Position numbers and translations under genes: made by a program
Part shown: piece after piece, positions 34,785-43,643 of the stretch
How positions within the stretch are numbered: the stretch's first letter is position 1
Layout: each line of letters opens with the position of its first letter
NCBI GenBank assembly: GCA_050289485.1
Contig: JBNKFV010000009.1
Location: 434,001 to 498,000 of the forward strand
Length of the DNA stretch: 64,000 nucleotides
Direction of reading: 5' to 3'
Source of the DNA: JBNKFV01 sp050289485
Lineage (GTDB): Bacteria; Pseudomonadota; Gammaproteobacteria; Pseudomonadales; Cellvibrionaceae
Notes under the pieces: model-generated
Databases searched by the model: none
Told to the model about the DNA's origin: nothing
Seen by the model: only the letters and a program-made list of their open reading frames with translations

Positions 34785-34804
34785 GGCGAGACCATGGTCT
34801 CGCC
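34785..34804. promoter_or_regulatory. Perfect 20-bp palindrome upstream of fumarase
   Basis: GGCGAGACCATGGTCTCGCC is its own reverse complement. About 0.06 such sequences would be expected by chance in 64 kb. It lies 154 bases before the fumarase start and may be a dimeric repressor or activator site. Confidence 0.6.
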
Positions 34805-34958
34805 GGTATGTGTGAAAGCAGTATTCCTTGGCAGGTTCGTGTAGAATGGCGGCCTGCAGAAATGCGCATCTGCCATTTGGCGGATAAAGCGACAATACCG
34901 TGCGCCAACCATGTGCGGTAATACAACACTCCTGATTGATAAAGAGTAGAGACCATTC

Positions 34959-36476
34959 ATGACTACCGTTGTTCGTTTAGACGATGTCACCGCCAGTGTG
35001 GCAGATGCACTTCAGTTTATCTCTTATTACCACCCCGTCGATTTTATTCAGGCTGTTCATCAAGCCTATGAGCGTGAAGCAAATCCAGCAGCGAAAGACG
35101 CCATGGCCCAGATTCTGATTAACTCACGCATGTGTGCAGAGGGGCATCGTCCCATCTGTCAGGACACCGGTATTGTTACCGTGTTTGTCACCGTGGGTAT
35201 GAATGTGCGTTTTGAAGGCGATGTATCGCTGGAAGATGCTATTAATGCGGGTGTACGTCAGGCCTATTTGCTCCCCGATAATGTATTGCGCGCGTCGGTT
35301 CTGTCTGATCCAGATGGTGCTCGTAAAAATACCGGTGACAACACGCCGGCAGTTATCAACTACAAAATCGTACCAGGTGATACGGTTGACGTGCACGTTG
35401 CGGCCAAGGGGGGTGGTTCAGAAGCCAAATCCAAATTTGCTATGTTGAATCCATCTGATTCCGTGGTGGACTGGGTATTGAATGTAGTACCTACCATGGG
35501 GGCAGGCTGGTGCCCGCCGGGTATGCTGGGTATTGGTATTGGTGGTACGGCAGAAAAGGCCATGTTGTTGGCCAAAGAAGCGCTGCTGGATCCTATCGAT
35601 ATTCAGGATTTGCAGGCACGCGGTGCGTCTAATCGTGCCGAAGAGTTGCGCCTTGAACTGTATGACAAGGTCAATGGCTTGGGTATTGGCGCGCAAGGCC
35701 TTGGTGGTTTGACGACAGTGCTCGACGTAAAAGTAAAAGATTTCCCAACCCACGCGGCAAATAAAGCCGTGGCCATTATTCCCAACTGTGCGGCTACTCG
35801 CCACGCGCATTTTGAACTGGATGGCACTGGTCCGGCATTCCAGACTCCGCCAAAACTGGAAGATTGGCCGGAAATTACCTGGGAAGTGGGCGACGCCCGT
35901 CGCGTTAATCTCGACACCGTTACCAAAGCCGACGTCGCCGACTGGAAACCGGGTGAGACCCTATTGTTATCGGGTAAGTTACTCACCGGGCGTGACGCCG
36001 CGCATAAGCGTATGATCGACATGCTGGCCAAAGGTGAAAAACTGCCGGTTGATTTTACCAACCGCTTTATTTATTACGTTGGCCCGGTAGACCCAGTACG
36101 TGAAGAAGTGGTTGGTCCCGCTGGCCCAACGACTGCCACGCGTATGGATAAATTCACGCGCACCATGCTGGAAGAAACCGGTCTGGCAGGTATGGTAGGT
36201 AAAGCCGAGCGAGGCCCAACCGCCATTGAGGCCATTAAAGATAACAAAGCGGTTTATCTGATGGCCGTGGGTGGTTCTGCTTACCTGGTATCAAAAGCGA
36301 TCAAGGGCTCTAAAGTGTTGGCGTTCGAAGATCTGGGTATGGAAGCCATTTACGAATTTGAAGTGGAAGATATGCCAGTTACCGTTGCCGTAGATTGTCA
36401 GGGCGAGTCGGTGCATCAGACCGGCCCGAAAATCTGGAAAGCGAAAATCGAAGAAGGTATTCTCGAAGTTCGCTAA
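34959..36476 (+). CDS. fumA: Class I (Fe-S) fumarate hydratase
   Basis: 505 residues; interconverts fumarate and malate in the TCA cycle using a [4Fe-4S] cluster sensitive to superoxide. The class I pattern is clear: RPICQDTGIVTVF (first ligand, Cys67), GAGWCPPGMLGIGIGG, IPNCAATRHAHFELDG, and the C-terminal beta domain with YYVGPVDPVREEVVGPAGPTTATRMDKFT. It is a single-gene unit closed by a terminator. The cluster would be supplied by the isc system at 6-12 kb. Confidence 0.93.
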   Translation: MTTVVRLDDVTASVADALQFISYYHPVDFIQAVHQAYEREANPAAKDAMAQILINSRMCAEGHRPICQDTGIVTVFVTVGMNVRFEGDVSLEDAINAGVRQAYLLPDNVLRASVLSDPDGARKNTGDNTPAVINYKIVPGDTVDVHVAAKGGGSEAKSKFAMLNPSDSVVDWVLNVVPTMGAGWCPPGMLGIGIGGTAEKAMLLAKEALLDPIDIQDLQARGASNRAEELRLELYDKVNGLGIGAQGLGGLTTVLDVKVKDFPTHAANKAVAIIPNCAATRHAHFELDGTGPAFQTPPKLEDWPEITWEVGDARRVNLDTVTKADVADWKPGETLLLSGKLLTGRDAAHKRMIDMLAKGEKLPVDFTNRFIYYVGPVDPVREEVVGPAGPTTATRMDKFTRTMLEETGLAGMVGKAERGPTAIEAIKDNKAVYLMAVGGSAYLVSKAIKGSKVLAFEDLGMEAIYEFEVEDMPVTVAVDCQGESVHQTGPKIWKAKIEEGILEVR

Positions 36477-36489
36477 TGTGGTAGCGAAG

Positions 36490-36519
36490 AAAAATACCGG
36501 GTTTTCCCGGTATTTTTTT
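36490..36519 (+). terminator. Rho-independent terminator after fumarase
   Basis: AAAATACCGGG and CCCGGTATTTT pair around a TTTT loop and a T run follows, 14 bases after the stop. Confidence 0.92.
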
Positions 36520-36587
36520 ATCTGCGCGTTACGCCTTTGGATTACGTCATTAAAATGGGTCAATGAATAATAATCGAGAGTGTCACC

Positions 36588-37025
36588 ATGAATAACTATC
36601 GACATTGCTTGGGTTTTGCTGTGGTATCGGTATTGATAAGTCTGTTGACGTTGTCAGCCAACGTTTACGCCGGTAAACAGCATTTGCCGTCGTTGGCGGT
36701 TGATGACAAGCCGGTTTCAGTCACCAAACTGGCCAGCGATGCTAACAGCTCGCAGTTTTTGGTGGTGGTGCAAACGGCCGTAAAGCCCCATTACCATGCC
36801 AGCCATTCTGAAACCGTTTATGTGATCAGCGGAGAAGGGCAGATGCAATTGGGCGACGAAACGTTTGCTGTCCAGGCGGGTGATTTTGTGCAGATACCAC
36901 AGGGCGTTGAGCATGCGGTGACAGTGACATCGAAAACGCCGTTGAAAGCCTTGTCGGTGCAGGCGCCGGAATTTTTTGGCAACGATCGTATTTTTGTAGA
37001 ACCCCAAACCAGCGTAGGGAAGTAA
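36588..37025 (+). CDS. Periplasmic cupin-domain protein
   Basis: 145 residues. Signal peptide 1-28 (cut near VYAG). The cupin barrel shows HYHASHSETVYVISGEGQM and, later, AGDFVQIPQGVEHAV, giving metal ligands His, His, Glu and His in motifs 1 and 2. Substrate unknown. sbcB starts two bases after its stop, which suggests cotranscription, though no functional link is apparent. Confidence 0.8.
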   Translation: MNNYRHCLGFAVVSVLISLLTLSANVYAGKQHLPSLAVDDKPVSVTKLASDANSSQFLVVVQTAVKPHYHASHSETVYVISGEGQMQLGDETFAVQAGDFVQIPQGVEHAVTVTSKTPLKALSVQAPEFFGNDRIFVEPQTSVGK

Positions 37026-37027
37026 CC

Positions 37028-38479
37028 GTGAGCGGAACCACACTTTACTGGCACGATTATGAAACCTGGGGTGCCGTGCCTGCCCGCGATAAACCATCGC
37101 AGTTTGCCGGTGTTCGCACCGACCTTGATCTGAACATTGTCGGTGATCCGCTGGTGGAATACTGCCAGCCGAGTCTTGATTGTGTGCCCAACCCTTTCGC
37201 CTGTTTGGTAACCGGCATAACGCCACAAAAGGCACTGCATGAGGGCCTGCCAGAATATCAATTTGCCGCTGCTATTTTTCGTGAACTGTCGCAGTCGGGT
37301 ACCTGTGGGGTGGGTTACAACACCTTGCGGTTCGACGACGAAGTCAGCCGTTATATGTTTTACCGCAATTTCTATGATCCTTACGCTCGTGAATGGCAAA
37401 ACGGCAATTCGCGGTGGGATATTATCGACATGGTCCGGTTGACTTACGCCCTGCGACCAGAAGGCATCGAATGGCCCGAACATGAGCCCGGCGTGCCCAG
37501 TTTTAAACTGGAGCACCTTACCGCGGCCAATGGCATCGCCCATGCCTCGGCTCATGATGCATTGTCAGACGTGCAAGCCACCATCGCCATGGCTAAGTTG
37601 GTTAAACAAAAGCAGCCTGCCTTATACGATTATTTATTTAAACATCGATTAAAACACGAGGCCGCTAAGCTGATTGATATTGAAGGGTGCCAGCCCTTGG
37701 TGCACGTATCGTCGATGTTTTCCTCCCGTCAGGGCTGCCTTACTCTGGTGTTGCCGTTGGCTTATCACCCCACCAATAAAAATGCAGTGATTGTGTATGA
37801 CCTAACGGTCGACCCTGCACCCTTGCTCACTTTATCGGCCGAGCAGGTGGCTGAGCGAATTTTTACCCGCACCGATGATTTACCCGAAGGTGTCGAGCGT
37901 ATTCCGTTAAAACTGGTGCATTTGAACAAATGCCCGGTGTTGGCAACGCCCAAACTTTTAACCGAGCAGGCTGCCGAGCGTTTGGGAATCAGTCTGGCAG
38001 ATTGCCGCCAGCATTACCGCCAGCTAAAACCGGCTCAACTGATGGCGAAAGTGCAGGCTGTGTTTGGCAGTCAGAATTTTCCTCCGGCACAAGATGCAGA
38101 AATGGCCCTCTATGAGGGCTTTATTTCACCTGCCGACCGCAATATTGCCGAGCAGGTACGGCAAGCCTCTGCGGAGCAATTGACCGACGGCCGCTTTGTG
38201 TTTGCCGATGCCCGACTGACGACATTGTTACTGCGTTACAAAGCGAGGAATTTTCCGCAAATCCTGAGTGCTACGGAGCGTGAGCAGTGGTTAAACCATT
38301 GTGAAAAACAATTGCACGAACCGGTGAATGGCGGTTTGTCGCTGGAAGATTTTCACGGCGAGTTAATGGCACTGGAAGAGCAGGTCTCCGAGCCCCAGCA
38401 ACTGGGTGTCTTGGCAGCGTTGTCGGAGTGGGGCGACTACCTGTTGGAATCTCTCGAAGCACAGAGTGAACAAGGCTAG
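37028..38479 (+). CDS. sbcB: Exodeoxyribonuclease I
   Basis: 483 residues from GTG 37028. A 3'-5' single-strand DNA exonuclease used in mismatch repair and recombination. DEDDh exonuclease motifs: LYWHDYETWG (Exo I Asp/Glu), GVGYNTLRFDDEVSRYMFYRNFYDPY (Exo II) and ASAHDALSDVQATIAMAKL (Exo III), followed by the SH3-like and helical C-terminal domains. Length matches E. coli (475). A short GC hairpin without T run (38479-38496) overlaps and follows its stop. Confidence 0.96.
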   Translation: MSGTTLYWHDYETWGAVPARDKPSQFAGVRTDLDLNIVGDPLVEYCQPSLDCVPNPFACLVTGITPQKALHEGLPEYQFAAAIFRELSQSGTCGVGYNTLRFDDEVSRYMFYRNFYDPYAREWQNGNSRWDIIDMVRLTYALRPEGIEWPEHEPGVPSFKLEHLTAANGIAHASAHDALSDVQATIAMAKLVKQKQPALYDYLFKHRLKHEAAKLIDIEGCQPLVHVSSMFSSRQGCLTLVLPLAYHPTNKNAVIVYDLTVDPAPLLTLSAEQVAERIFTRTDDLPEGVERIPLKLVHLNKCPVLATPKLLTEQAAERLGISLADCRQHYRQLKPAQLMAKVQAVFGSQNFPPAQDAEMALYEGFISPADRNIAEQVRQASAEQLTDGRFVFADARLTTLLLRYKARNFPQILSATEREQWLNHCEKQLHEPVNGGLSLEDFHGELMALEEQVSEPQQLGVLAALSEWGDYLLESLEAQSEQG

Positions 38480-38665
38480 GGCCTGTTAACGGGCCCAGTC
38501 GGCTAACTCGCGCTCGCCTGTGCAAATCATCTGGCCGTGCTTGGTTCGCGCGGCTACAATAGCCGACCCAGTCGTCAGTGGTGTTGCCAGGGGGTTCCTG
38601 TAAAAGGCCGAAGACTTGGCCCTGCACCCTGACTTGTTCTTATCTGCTAACGTTTGAGGCCCATT

Positions 38666-39679
38666 GTGGATTTCACCGGTACACATATTCTCTCTATCGA
38701 ACAATTTGATCGCCCAGCTATTGAGCGGGTTTTCCAGGTGGCTAACCAGATGGAGCCCTACGCGCTGAGGAAAAAAGTCACCCGCGTACTGGAAGGCGCC
38801 ATTTTGGGCAATATGTTTTTTGAGCCCAGTACCCGTACGCGGGTGAGTTTTGGTTGTGCCTTTAACCTGCTGGGCGGCGAGGTAAGGGAAACGACGGGTA
38901 TTCAAAATTCTGCACTGGCGAAGGGCGAGTCTCTGTACGATACGGCTCGTGTCTTGTCTGGGTATAGTGATGTTATTTGCATGCGGCATCCAGAAGCCGG
39001 CTCAGTGGCAGAATTTGCCAGTGCCAGCCGCGTACCGGTGATTAACGGCGGCGATGGCCCGAATGAGCACCCCAGCCAGGCACTGCTCGATTTATATACC
39101 ATTAAAAAAGAGCTGGCCGATAGTGGTAAAACTATCGATGGCTTGCGCATTGCCATGATTGGCGATCTCAAGTATGGGCGCACGGTACACTCGCTGTGCA
39201 AACTCTTGAGCCTGTTTAACAATATTCACGTCACGTTGATTTCGCCGCAGGAGTTGGCCATGCCGGAAGCCTACGTTGAGCAATTGCGTGAAGCAGGGCA
39301 CCAGGTGTTTGTGACCGACCAGCTGATGGAAAATATCGCTAAGGTAGATATTGTTTACTCCACCCGTATTCAGGAAGAGCGTTTTGCCTCGAAAGAAGAG
39401 GCCGACTTATACCGTGGCCGTTTTCGTCTGAATCAGGCTATCTACACCCAGTATTGCGAACCCAATACGGTGATTATGCACCCGTTGCCGCGGGATTCCC
39501 GTGCAGATGCCAACGAACTCGACAACGACCTGAATCAGAACCCCAAATTGGCTATCTTCCGTCAGGCTGATAATGGCGTGTTAGTTCGCATGGCGTTGTT
39601 TGCGTTAATTTTGAACGTGCAGGATCAGGTAGAAAAGTCTTCCCGGCCGGTTAACTGGCATGTGTCGCGGGGCTTATAA
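38666..39679 (+). CDS. pyrB: Aspartate carbamoyltransferase catalytic chain
   Basis: 337 residues from GTG 38666 with TGAGG six bases before it; a TTG at 38654 would add four residues and sits on that site. Motifs: MFFEPSTRTRVSFGCAF (carbamoyl phosphate), GPNEHPSQALLDLYT, and VIMHPLPRDSRADANELD. It makes carbamoyl aspartate for pyrimidines. It belongs to a somewhat longer subgroup, with an extended segment around QEERFASKEEADLYRG. No pyrI or pyrC is beside it. Confidence 0.92.
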   Translation: MDFTGTHILSIEQFDRPAIERVFQVANQMEPYALRKKVTRVLEGAILGNMFFEPSTRTRVSFGCAFNLLGGEVRETTGIQNSALAKGESLYDTARVLSGYSDVICMRHPEAGSVAEFASASRVPVINGGDGPNEHPSQALLDLYTIKKELADSGKTIDGLRIAMIGDLKYGRTVHSLCKLLSLFNNIHVTLISPQELAMPEAYVEQLREAGHQVFVTDQLMENIAKVDIVYSTRIQEERFASKEEADLYRGRFRLNQAIYTQYCEPNTVIMHPLPRDSRADANELDNDLNQNPKLAIFRQADNGVLVRMALFALILNVQDQVEKSSRPVNWHVSRGL

Positions 39680-39846
39680 GAGAGCGCTGGTTATACCAAA
39701 AAATTGGTAGGAAAGTACTGGCTTTGCATAAAATGTGATCAGTCTAACGGTTGGGTTTTGACCGTGCGCGTATGCTAAGGGCTACTGGCGACAATCTGCC
39801 ATCGATAGGCTGATTGTCGTGTTAAGTCTCGTCGAGGAGGTTTCTC

Positions 39847-40314
39847 ATGGCCCTACATCACCGATTTTTCAGTGCAATGCTGTTTTTATGCGGAGCCGGG
39901 CTATCAGTATCGGCGGCGGCTGAGCAGTTTGATAATCAATGGCTGCTGGCGAAATATGATCTTAATGGTGACGACATTATCACTCAAGACGAAATTGCGG
40001 TGAAAAAAAGCGTGATTTTTCGTCGGTTGGATAGGGATAACGATGGCGGTGTCAGCTTCGACGAATATGAAACAGCTGATGCCAGTCGCCGCCATACCAT
40101 CTTAAAAGCCCGTTTCGGTAAGCTTGATGTTAACCGTGATGGTGTAGTGAGTGACGAAGAATACCGCAATTATATGGGTATGTTTGCCAGTATCGATCAG
40201 GATGGAGACGGTGCGCTGTCAACCTATGAGGTATCTCCTGCGACGCCACAACAAGCAAAAGACGACAGCACCCGTTGCCTGTTATGGTTCTGCATTAAAA
40301 CCCAGCTCGATTAG
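39847..40314 (+). CDS. Exported EF-hand calcium-binding protein
   Basis: 155 residues. Signal peptide about 1-25 (ending SAAA). Four EF-hand loops with Asp at position 1 and Glu at 12: residues 38-49, 62-73, 94-105 and 117-128. Two cysteines near the C terminus (RCLLWFC) could form a disulfide. GAGGAGG precedes the ATG. Such small EF-hand proteins are common in marine gammaproteobacteria; role unknown, perhaps calcium sensing or binding in the periplasm. Confidence 0.85.
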   Translation: MALHHRFFSAMLFLCGAGLSVSAAAEQFDNQWLLAKYDLNGDDIITQDEIAVKKSVIFRRLDRDNDGGVSFDEYETADASRRHTILKARFGKLDVNRDGVVSDEEYRNYMGMFASIDQDGDGALSTYEVSPATPQQAKDDSTRCLLWFCIKTQLD

Positions 40315-40336
40315 CTGAGTGTTGAAAGAGGCCTGT

Positions 40337-40906
40337 TCACCGGTTTATTTTGCTAAATTTTGAGCCTTCGAAGCTCAGGTTGTACATCAGGCCCTTGTTG
40401 GAAAAAATAAAACCTATCACCGGTTGCTGTAATGTATCCGTGCCAATTTCGCCGCCCGCACCAAACTCTGCAATCGCCACACTGCCATCCACACCAGCTT
40501 TCCAGCCTTTACTGTTACGGAAGTTATTAAGCGCTTCTGGAGTCATAAACAGAATAATTTGTGACTTTTTCTGCGCCCCGAGTTGAAAGCCAATAGATGC
40601 AGCGGCAGTGGAGTAATAATCAACGGTAGCGCCTTTGACCAGAAGGGCACCTTCGCCATATTCACCGCCCACGCCCACGCCCGCCTTGATGACTTTGGGA
40701 AAAACCAGCATGCCGTCGGCTTTTTGTGCCAGGACTTTGCCGGCCTCTGAATAGGCATAAAATTCTTTCAAGGTAGCCGCTATACGCGCATCAATTTCTT
40801 CTTTCGATGCTGCTTGTACGGGTTGGCTAGCCAGACTCAGTGCCACAAGAATACCGCCAATTACCGTGCGATAGCGAGTAAATAACAGGTTGGTAAATGT
40901 TTTCAT
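40337..40906 (-). CDS. SYLF (Ysc84-type) lipid-binding domain protein, exported
   Basis: 189 residues. Signal peptide about 1-32 (ending QPVQA). The SYLF pattern follows: ADGMLVFPKVIKAGVGVGGEYGEGALL, AASIGFQLGAQKKSQIILFMTPEALNNF and GSVAIAEFGAGGEIGTDTLQQPVIGFIFSNKGLMYNLSFEGSKF. Eukaryotic SYLF proteins bind phosphoinositides; the bacterial ones have no assigned function. Convergent with the EF-hand gene. Confidence 0.85.
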   Translation of the reverse strand: MKTFTNLLFTRYRTVIGGILVALSLASQPVQAASKEEIDARIAATLKEFYAYSEAGKVLAQKADGMLVFPKVIKAGVGVGGEYGEGALLVKGATVDYYSTAAASIGFQLGAQKKSQIILFMTPEALNNFRNSKGWKAGVDGSVAIAEFGAGGEIGTDTLQQPVIGFIFSNKGLMYNLSFEGSKFSKINR

Positions 40907-40936
40907 AGGAGGGTGTCCTTCTGTCGGTTTATCTGA

Positions 40937-41974
40937 TTATGCAGAGGTATGGTTGAGTAACTCACCAATGGCATTCATCAGTCGTGTTGAACGTTGTGGA
41001 TTTCTGAAAGCGCCTCGCAGGGGTTCTTTCAACTCGTCGAGCGAAAACAAATCCGTGACTACTTGATTGAAGTTGGCTTGTTCCAATGTTGCCAATAGCT
41101 CTAAAAATGCCAGCGCCAAATCGGGCTTGGCAAGGTCGTGGCTGCAGCGAGAGGCGATTGCTGCAATTACCTCGACATTGGCTTCGGGTACAAGCGCGAG
41201 GGTTTTGATGAGTTTCTCTTGCCGCAGCTGGCTGGCAGGGCTGTACGATATACCCCGAATCGTCGCCGCAACCTCCATGGGTTTTCTGCTGCTTGTCAAG
41301 CTGGCGTCCAGGCGCTGGCACATGGCATTGACCAGTTTGGCGTCTACCTGCTCGTGTTCCAGCAGTTGGCACAAGGCGATATAGGGCTCTGCAGGAAGGA
41401 CTGTAAGCGCATTTTGCAGTAATTCGCTGTGCTGTTGCCAGCGCACGGTGACATCTGCCAAGCCTTGAATCGAGAGTTGTTGCCAGTCGGCCTGGGCGGG
41501 TGCGTTGAGATAGTCGAGGGTCGACTGATAATACTGGCTGGGCTGGCGTTGCAGGGTTTGCCCGGCCTTTGTGTGAAATACGGCTTGGCGTTCCTGCGGC
41601 AGGGTAAAACTGTAAGGGTTGTTTTCCAGTACTGCCTGCATGTTTTCCCCGCGCTTGGCCGCGGCTACGTTTTTACCCATGGTGGTGAGTAGCTGTCGCA
41701 AAAACATATCGCGGGCGCCTGGTTCAAACAGGTTGTATTCGTCGAGTGGTAGTTTAATGGTCCACACCATGGGGTTAGATGGCTCGTCTTTTTCCCAAAA
41801 AAGCACACCCAACCAGGCATGTTGTAGATAAGGGTGAGGGTAGGGCTGCTGCAGCTGGTCACAGGCAACAAACTGCTGTGTGTCCAGCGACACGACGCGC
41901 CGCCCTAAATCAAAAAAACGTGCGTCGATATTCAGGTGGTTAAAAAAAGCACTGAATCCCGTTAAATCACTCAT
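40937..41974 (-). CDS. DUF3549 family protein
   Basis: 345 residues, cytoplasmic. The pattern FFNHLNIDARFFDLGRRV and HAWLGVLFWEKDEPSNPMVWTIKLPLDEYNLFEPGARDMF matches DUF3549, a gammaproteobacterial family of unknown function. The C-terminal half is helical and repeat-like. It ends 30 bases before the SYLF gene on the same strand, so the two may share a transcript. Confidence 0.8.
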   Translation of the reverse strand: MSDLTGFSAFFNHLNIDARFFDLGRRVVSLDTQQFVACDQLQQPYPHPYLQHAWLGVLFWEKDEPSNPMVWTIKLPLDEYNLFEPGARDMFLRQLLTTMGKNVAAAKRGENMQAVLENNPYSFTLPQERQAVFHTKAGQTLQRQPSQYYQSTLDYLNAPAQADWQQLSIQGLADVTVRWQQHSELLQNALTVLPAEPYIALCQLLEHEQVDAKLVNAMCQRLDASLTSSRKPMEVAATIRGISYSPASQLRQEKLIKTLALVPEANVEVIAAIASRCSHDLAKPDLALAFLELLATLEQANFNQVVTDLFSLDELKEPLRGAFRNPQRSTRLMNAIGELLNHTSA

Positions 41975-42327
41975 GCCAGCTCACTGTGTCTGTCGGTTAC
42001 ATCATTATTGAGATTGGCAGGTCAGTGTAGCGGAAATTGAGGCCGGGCTCACAGGTAATTTACTGCTCGCCTGGTGGTGGTATTTTGCGGTGTTTGTGTT
42101 TTCAGCCAGGCGAGGGCATCGTTATAAACGGGGTTTTGAAGGGCTTTTCATAGTCATCCGTTGCTTGTCCGTAACCGGTAGAGTCGTCAAGGCGAATCAC
42201 CGGCCCCAGTTGTAGCGTACGTGTGAATCTTGCATTATGGTTTATAGTTGATAAAAGAACGACTCTAAGCGCAGCATAACGCCGCGCGCCGTTTTATCCA
42301 TCGGTTTGTTGCCTAAGGATGTAGCCT
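41975..42327. other. DUF3549/PLP-enzyme intergenic region
   Basis: 353 bases between divergent genes. A nine-base inverted repeat (CTCGCCTGG 42066-42074, CCAGGCGAG 42106-42114) spans 31 bases. No coding or RNA gene is supported. Confidence 0.45.
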
Positions 42328-43527
42328 TTGCCAAGCATTACCCTTTCTCAGCTCAGTCAATCGCCCAATAAGCTCGCGCAAGATTACAGTCATGCCCAAG
42401 TGGATTTGCGGTTGATGCTCACCGGCCATATTCATCAGGCGATTCCCGACCTTGCCGCACGGGCCTATCAGGAGCAATGGGATTGCCTTAATAAGGGGGG
42501 CGAGGAGCGTTACGATGAAGTATTTGCCAAGGCTGAGCAGGTACGCGGGGGCTTCGCAGACTTAATAGATAGCGAATCGCGAAATATCGCCTTGGCCGCC
42601 AGTGTGCACGAGTTGTTTTGCCGCTTTTTATCGGTTTTGCCATTGCCGTTACGACCACGGATTGTCACCACCGACAGCGAGCCTCCGTCTATCGCGCGCC
42701 AGTTATCTCGGCTGCAAGAAGCGGGTATCGAGGTGGTAAGAGTAGCGGGGCACCCAGCGAGTCAGGTGGTAGAGCGGGTGGCTGCTGAGCTGACAGACAG
42801 GACTGCTGCCGTGTGTGTGTCTACCGTGAATTATGAAACCGGGCACCAAGTGTTGGAGCTCGATACCTTATTGCCGTTGTGTCAGGCGCGCGGCATTGAA
42901 TTGTTTGTTGATGCCTACCAAAGCGTGAATGTGTTGTCGTTTTCGATTGCCGATTACAATCTGGAACAGGCATTTGTGGCGGGTGGGGGTGCTAAGTATT
43001 GCCAAATGGGGAATGGTAACGGGTTTATGCATGTGCCCCCAGATCGGGATTTTCGCCCGGTGATTACGGGTTGGTATGGATGCTTTGACCCCGTGCTGGA
43101 CAACCCGGCCAGTATGCCCCTGGCGTATGCCGATGATGCCAGCCGGTTTAACGGCTCCACCGGTGATAGCTTGCCACATTTTCGGGCTGTGTACGTGTTT
43201 GATTATTTTCGCAAAATGGGGCTTACCCCGGACTTTCTGCACGATGTGAATCATCATCAACTGAATTTACTAGCCAGTGCCTTCAAAAAGCACGACTTCG
43301 ACCCGCGTGTCATCCAGGTGACAACCGATGTTGAATATATGGGTGGTTTTATCTCATTCACGTCACCCTACGCGCGGCAGTTGTCGGAAAAAATTCGTGA
43401 CATAGGTGTGCAGAATGACTACCGCAAACAGTGGTTGCGCTTTGGTCCCGCGCCTTACCTGTCTGATGAGCAACTCATGGATGCAGTTACGGCACTCGAG
43501 GAGGCCGTAACCAGCCTGAAGTTGTAA
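42328..43527 (+). CDS. Kynureninase-like class V PLP-dependent enzyme
   Basis: 399 residues from TTG 42328 with AAGGAT seven bases upstream. Fold-type I class V pattern: Asp196 in FVDAYQSV (pairs with the PLP nitrogen) and probable Schiff-base Lys223 in AGGGAKYCQMGNGNGFMHV, followed by a small C-terminal domain. The arrangement is closest to kynureninase-type hydrolases, but the substrate motif is not clear and no tryptophan-degradation genes are near. It stands alone between divergent DUF3549 and the acyltransferase gene. Confidence 0.7.
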   Translation: MPSITLSQLSQSPNKLAQDYSHAQVDLRLMLTGHIHQAIPDLAARAYQEQWDCLNKGGEERYDEVFAKAEQVRGGFADLIDSESRNIALAASVHELFCRFLSVLPLPLRPRIVTTDSEPPSIARQLSRLQEAGIEVVRVAGHPASQVVERVAAELTDRTAAVCVSTVNYETGHQVLELDTLLPLCQARGIELFVDAYQSVNVLSFSIADYNLEQAFVAGGGAKYCQMGNGNGFMHVPPDRDFRPVITGWYGCFDPVLDNPASMPLAYADDASRFNGSTGDSLPHFRAVYVFDYFRKMGLTPDFLHDVNHHQLNLLASAFKKHDFDPRVIQVTTDVEYMGGFISFTSPYARQLSEKIRDIGVQNDYRKQWLRFGPAPYLSDEQLMDAVTALEEAVTSLKL

Positions 43528-43643
43528 CGTCTACGCCCTTCTCTCGAAGTGCTATAATGCGCGATCCCGGTGCAGGGTGGCTTTCGGTAGTAGTTTAAAA
43601 ATGCTCTGTAATTGATTGAATATAAAGGAATCTTTTTTGGATT

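Larger units (their letters stand above)
34498..34958. other. Lar-like/fumarase intergenic region
   Basis: 461 bases between divergent genes. It contains a strong hairpin (34597-34623) and a perfect 20-bp palindrome (34785-34804), listed separately. No gene is supported; the short frames here overlap each other and lack family signals. Confidence 0.5.

Noticed and set aside
38486..38989. 167-codon minus-strand frame across the start of pyrB
   Set aside because: pyrB is unmistakable on the plus strand, and the frame shows no recognisable protein motif.
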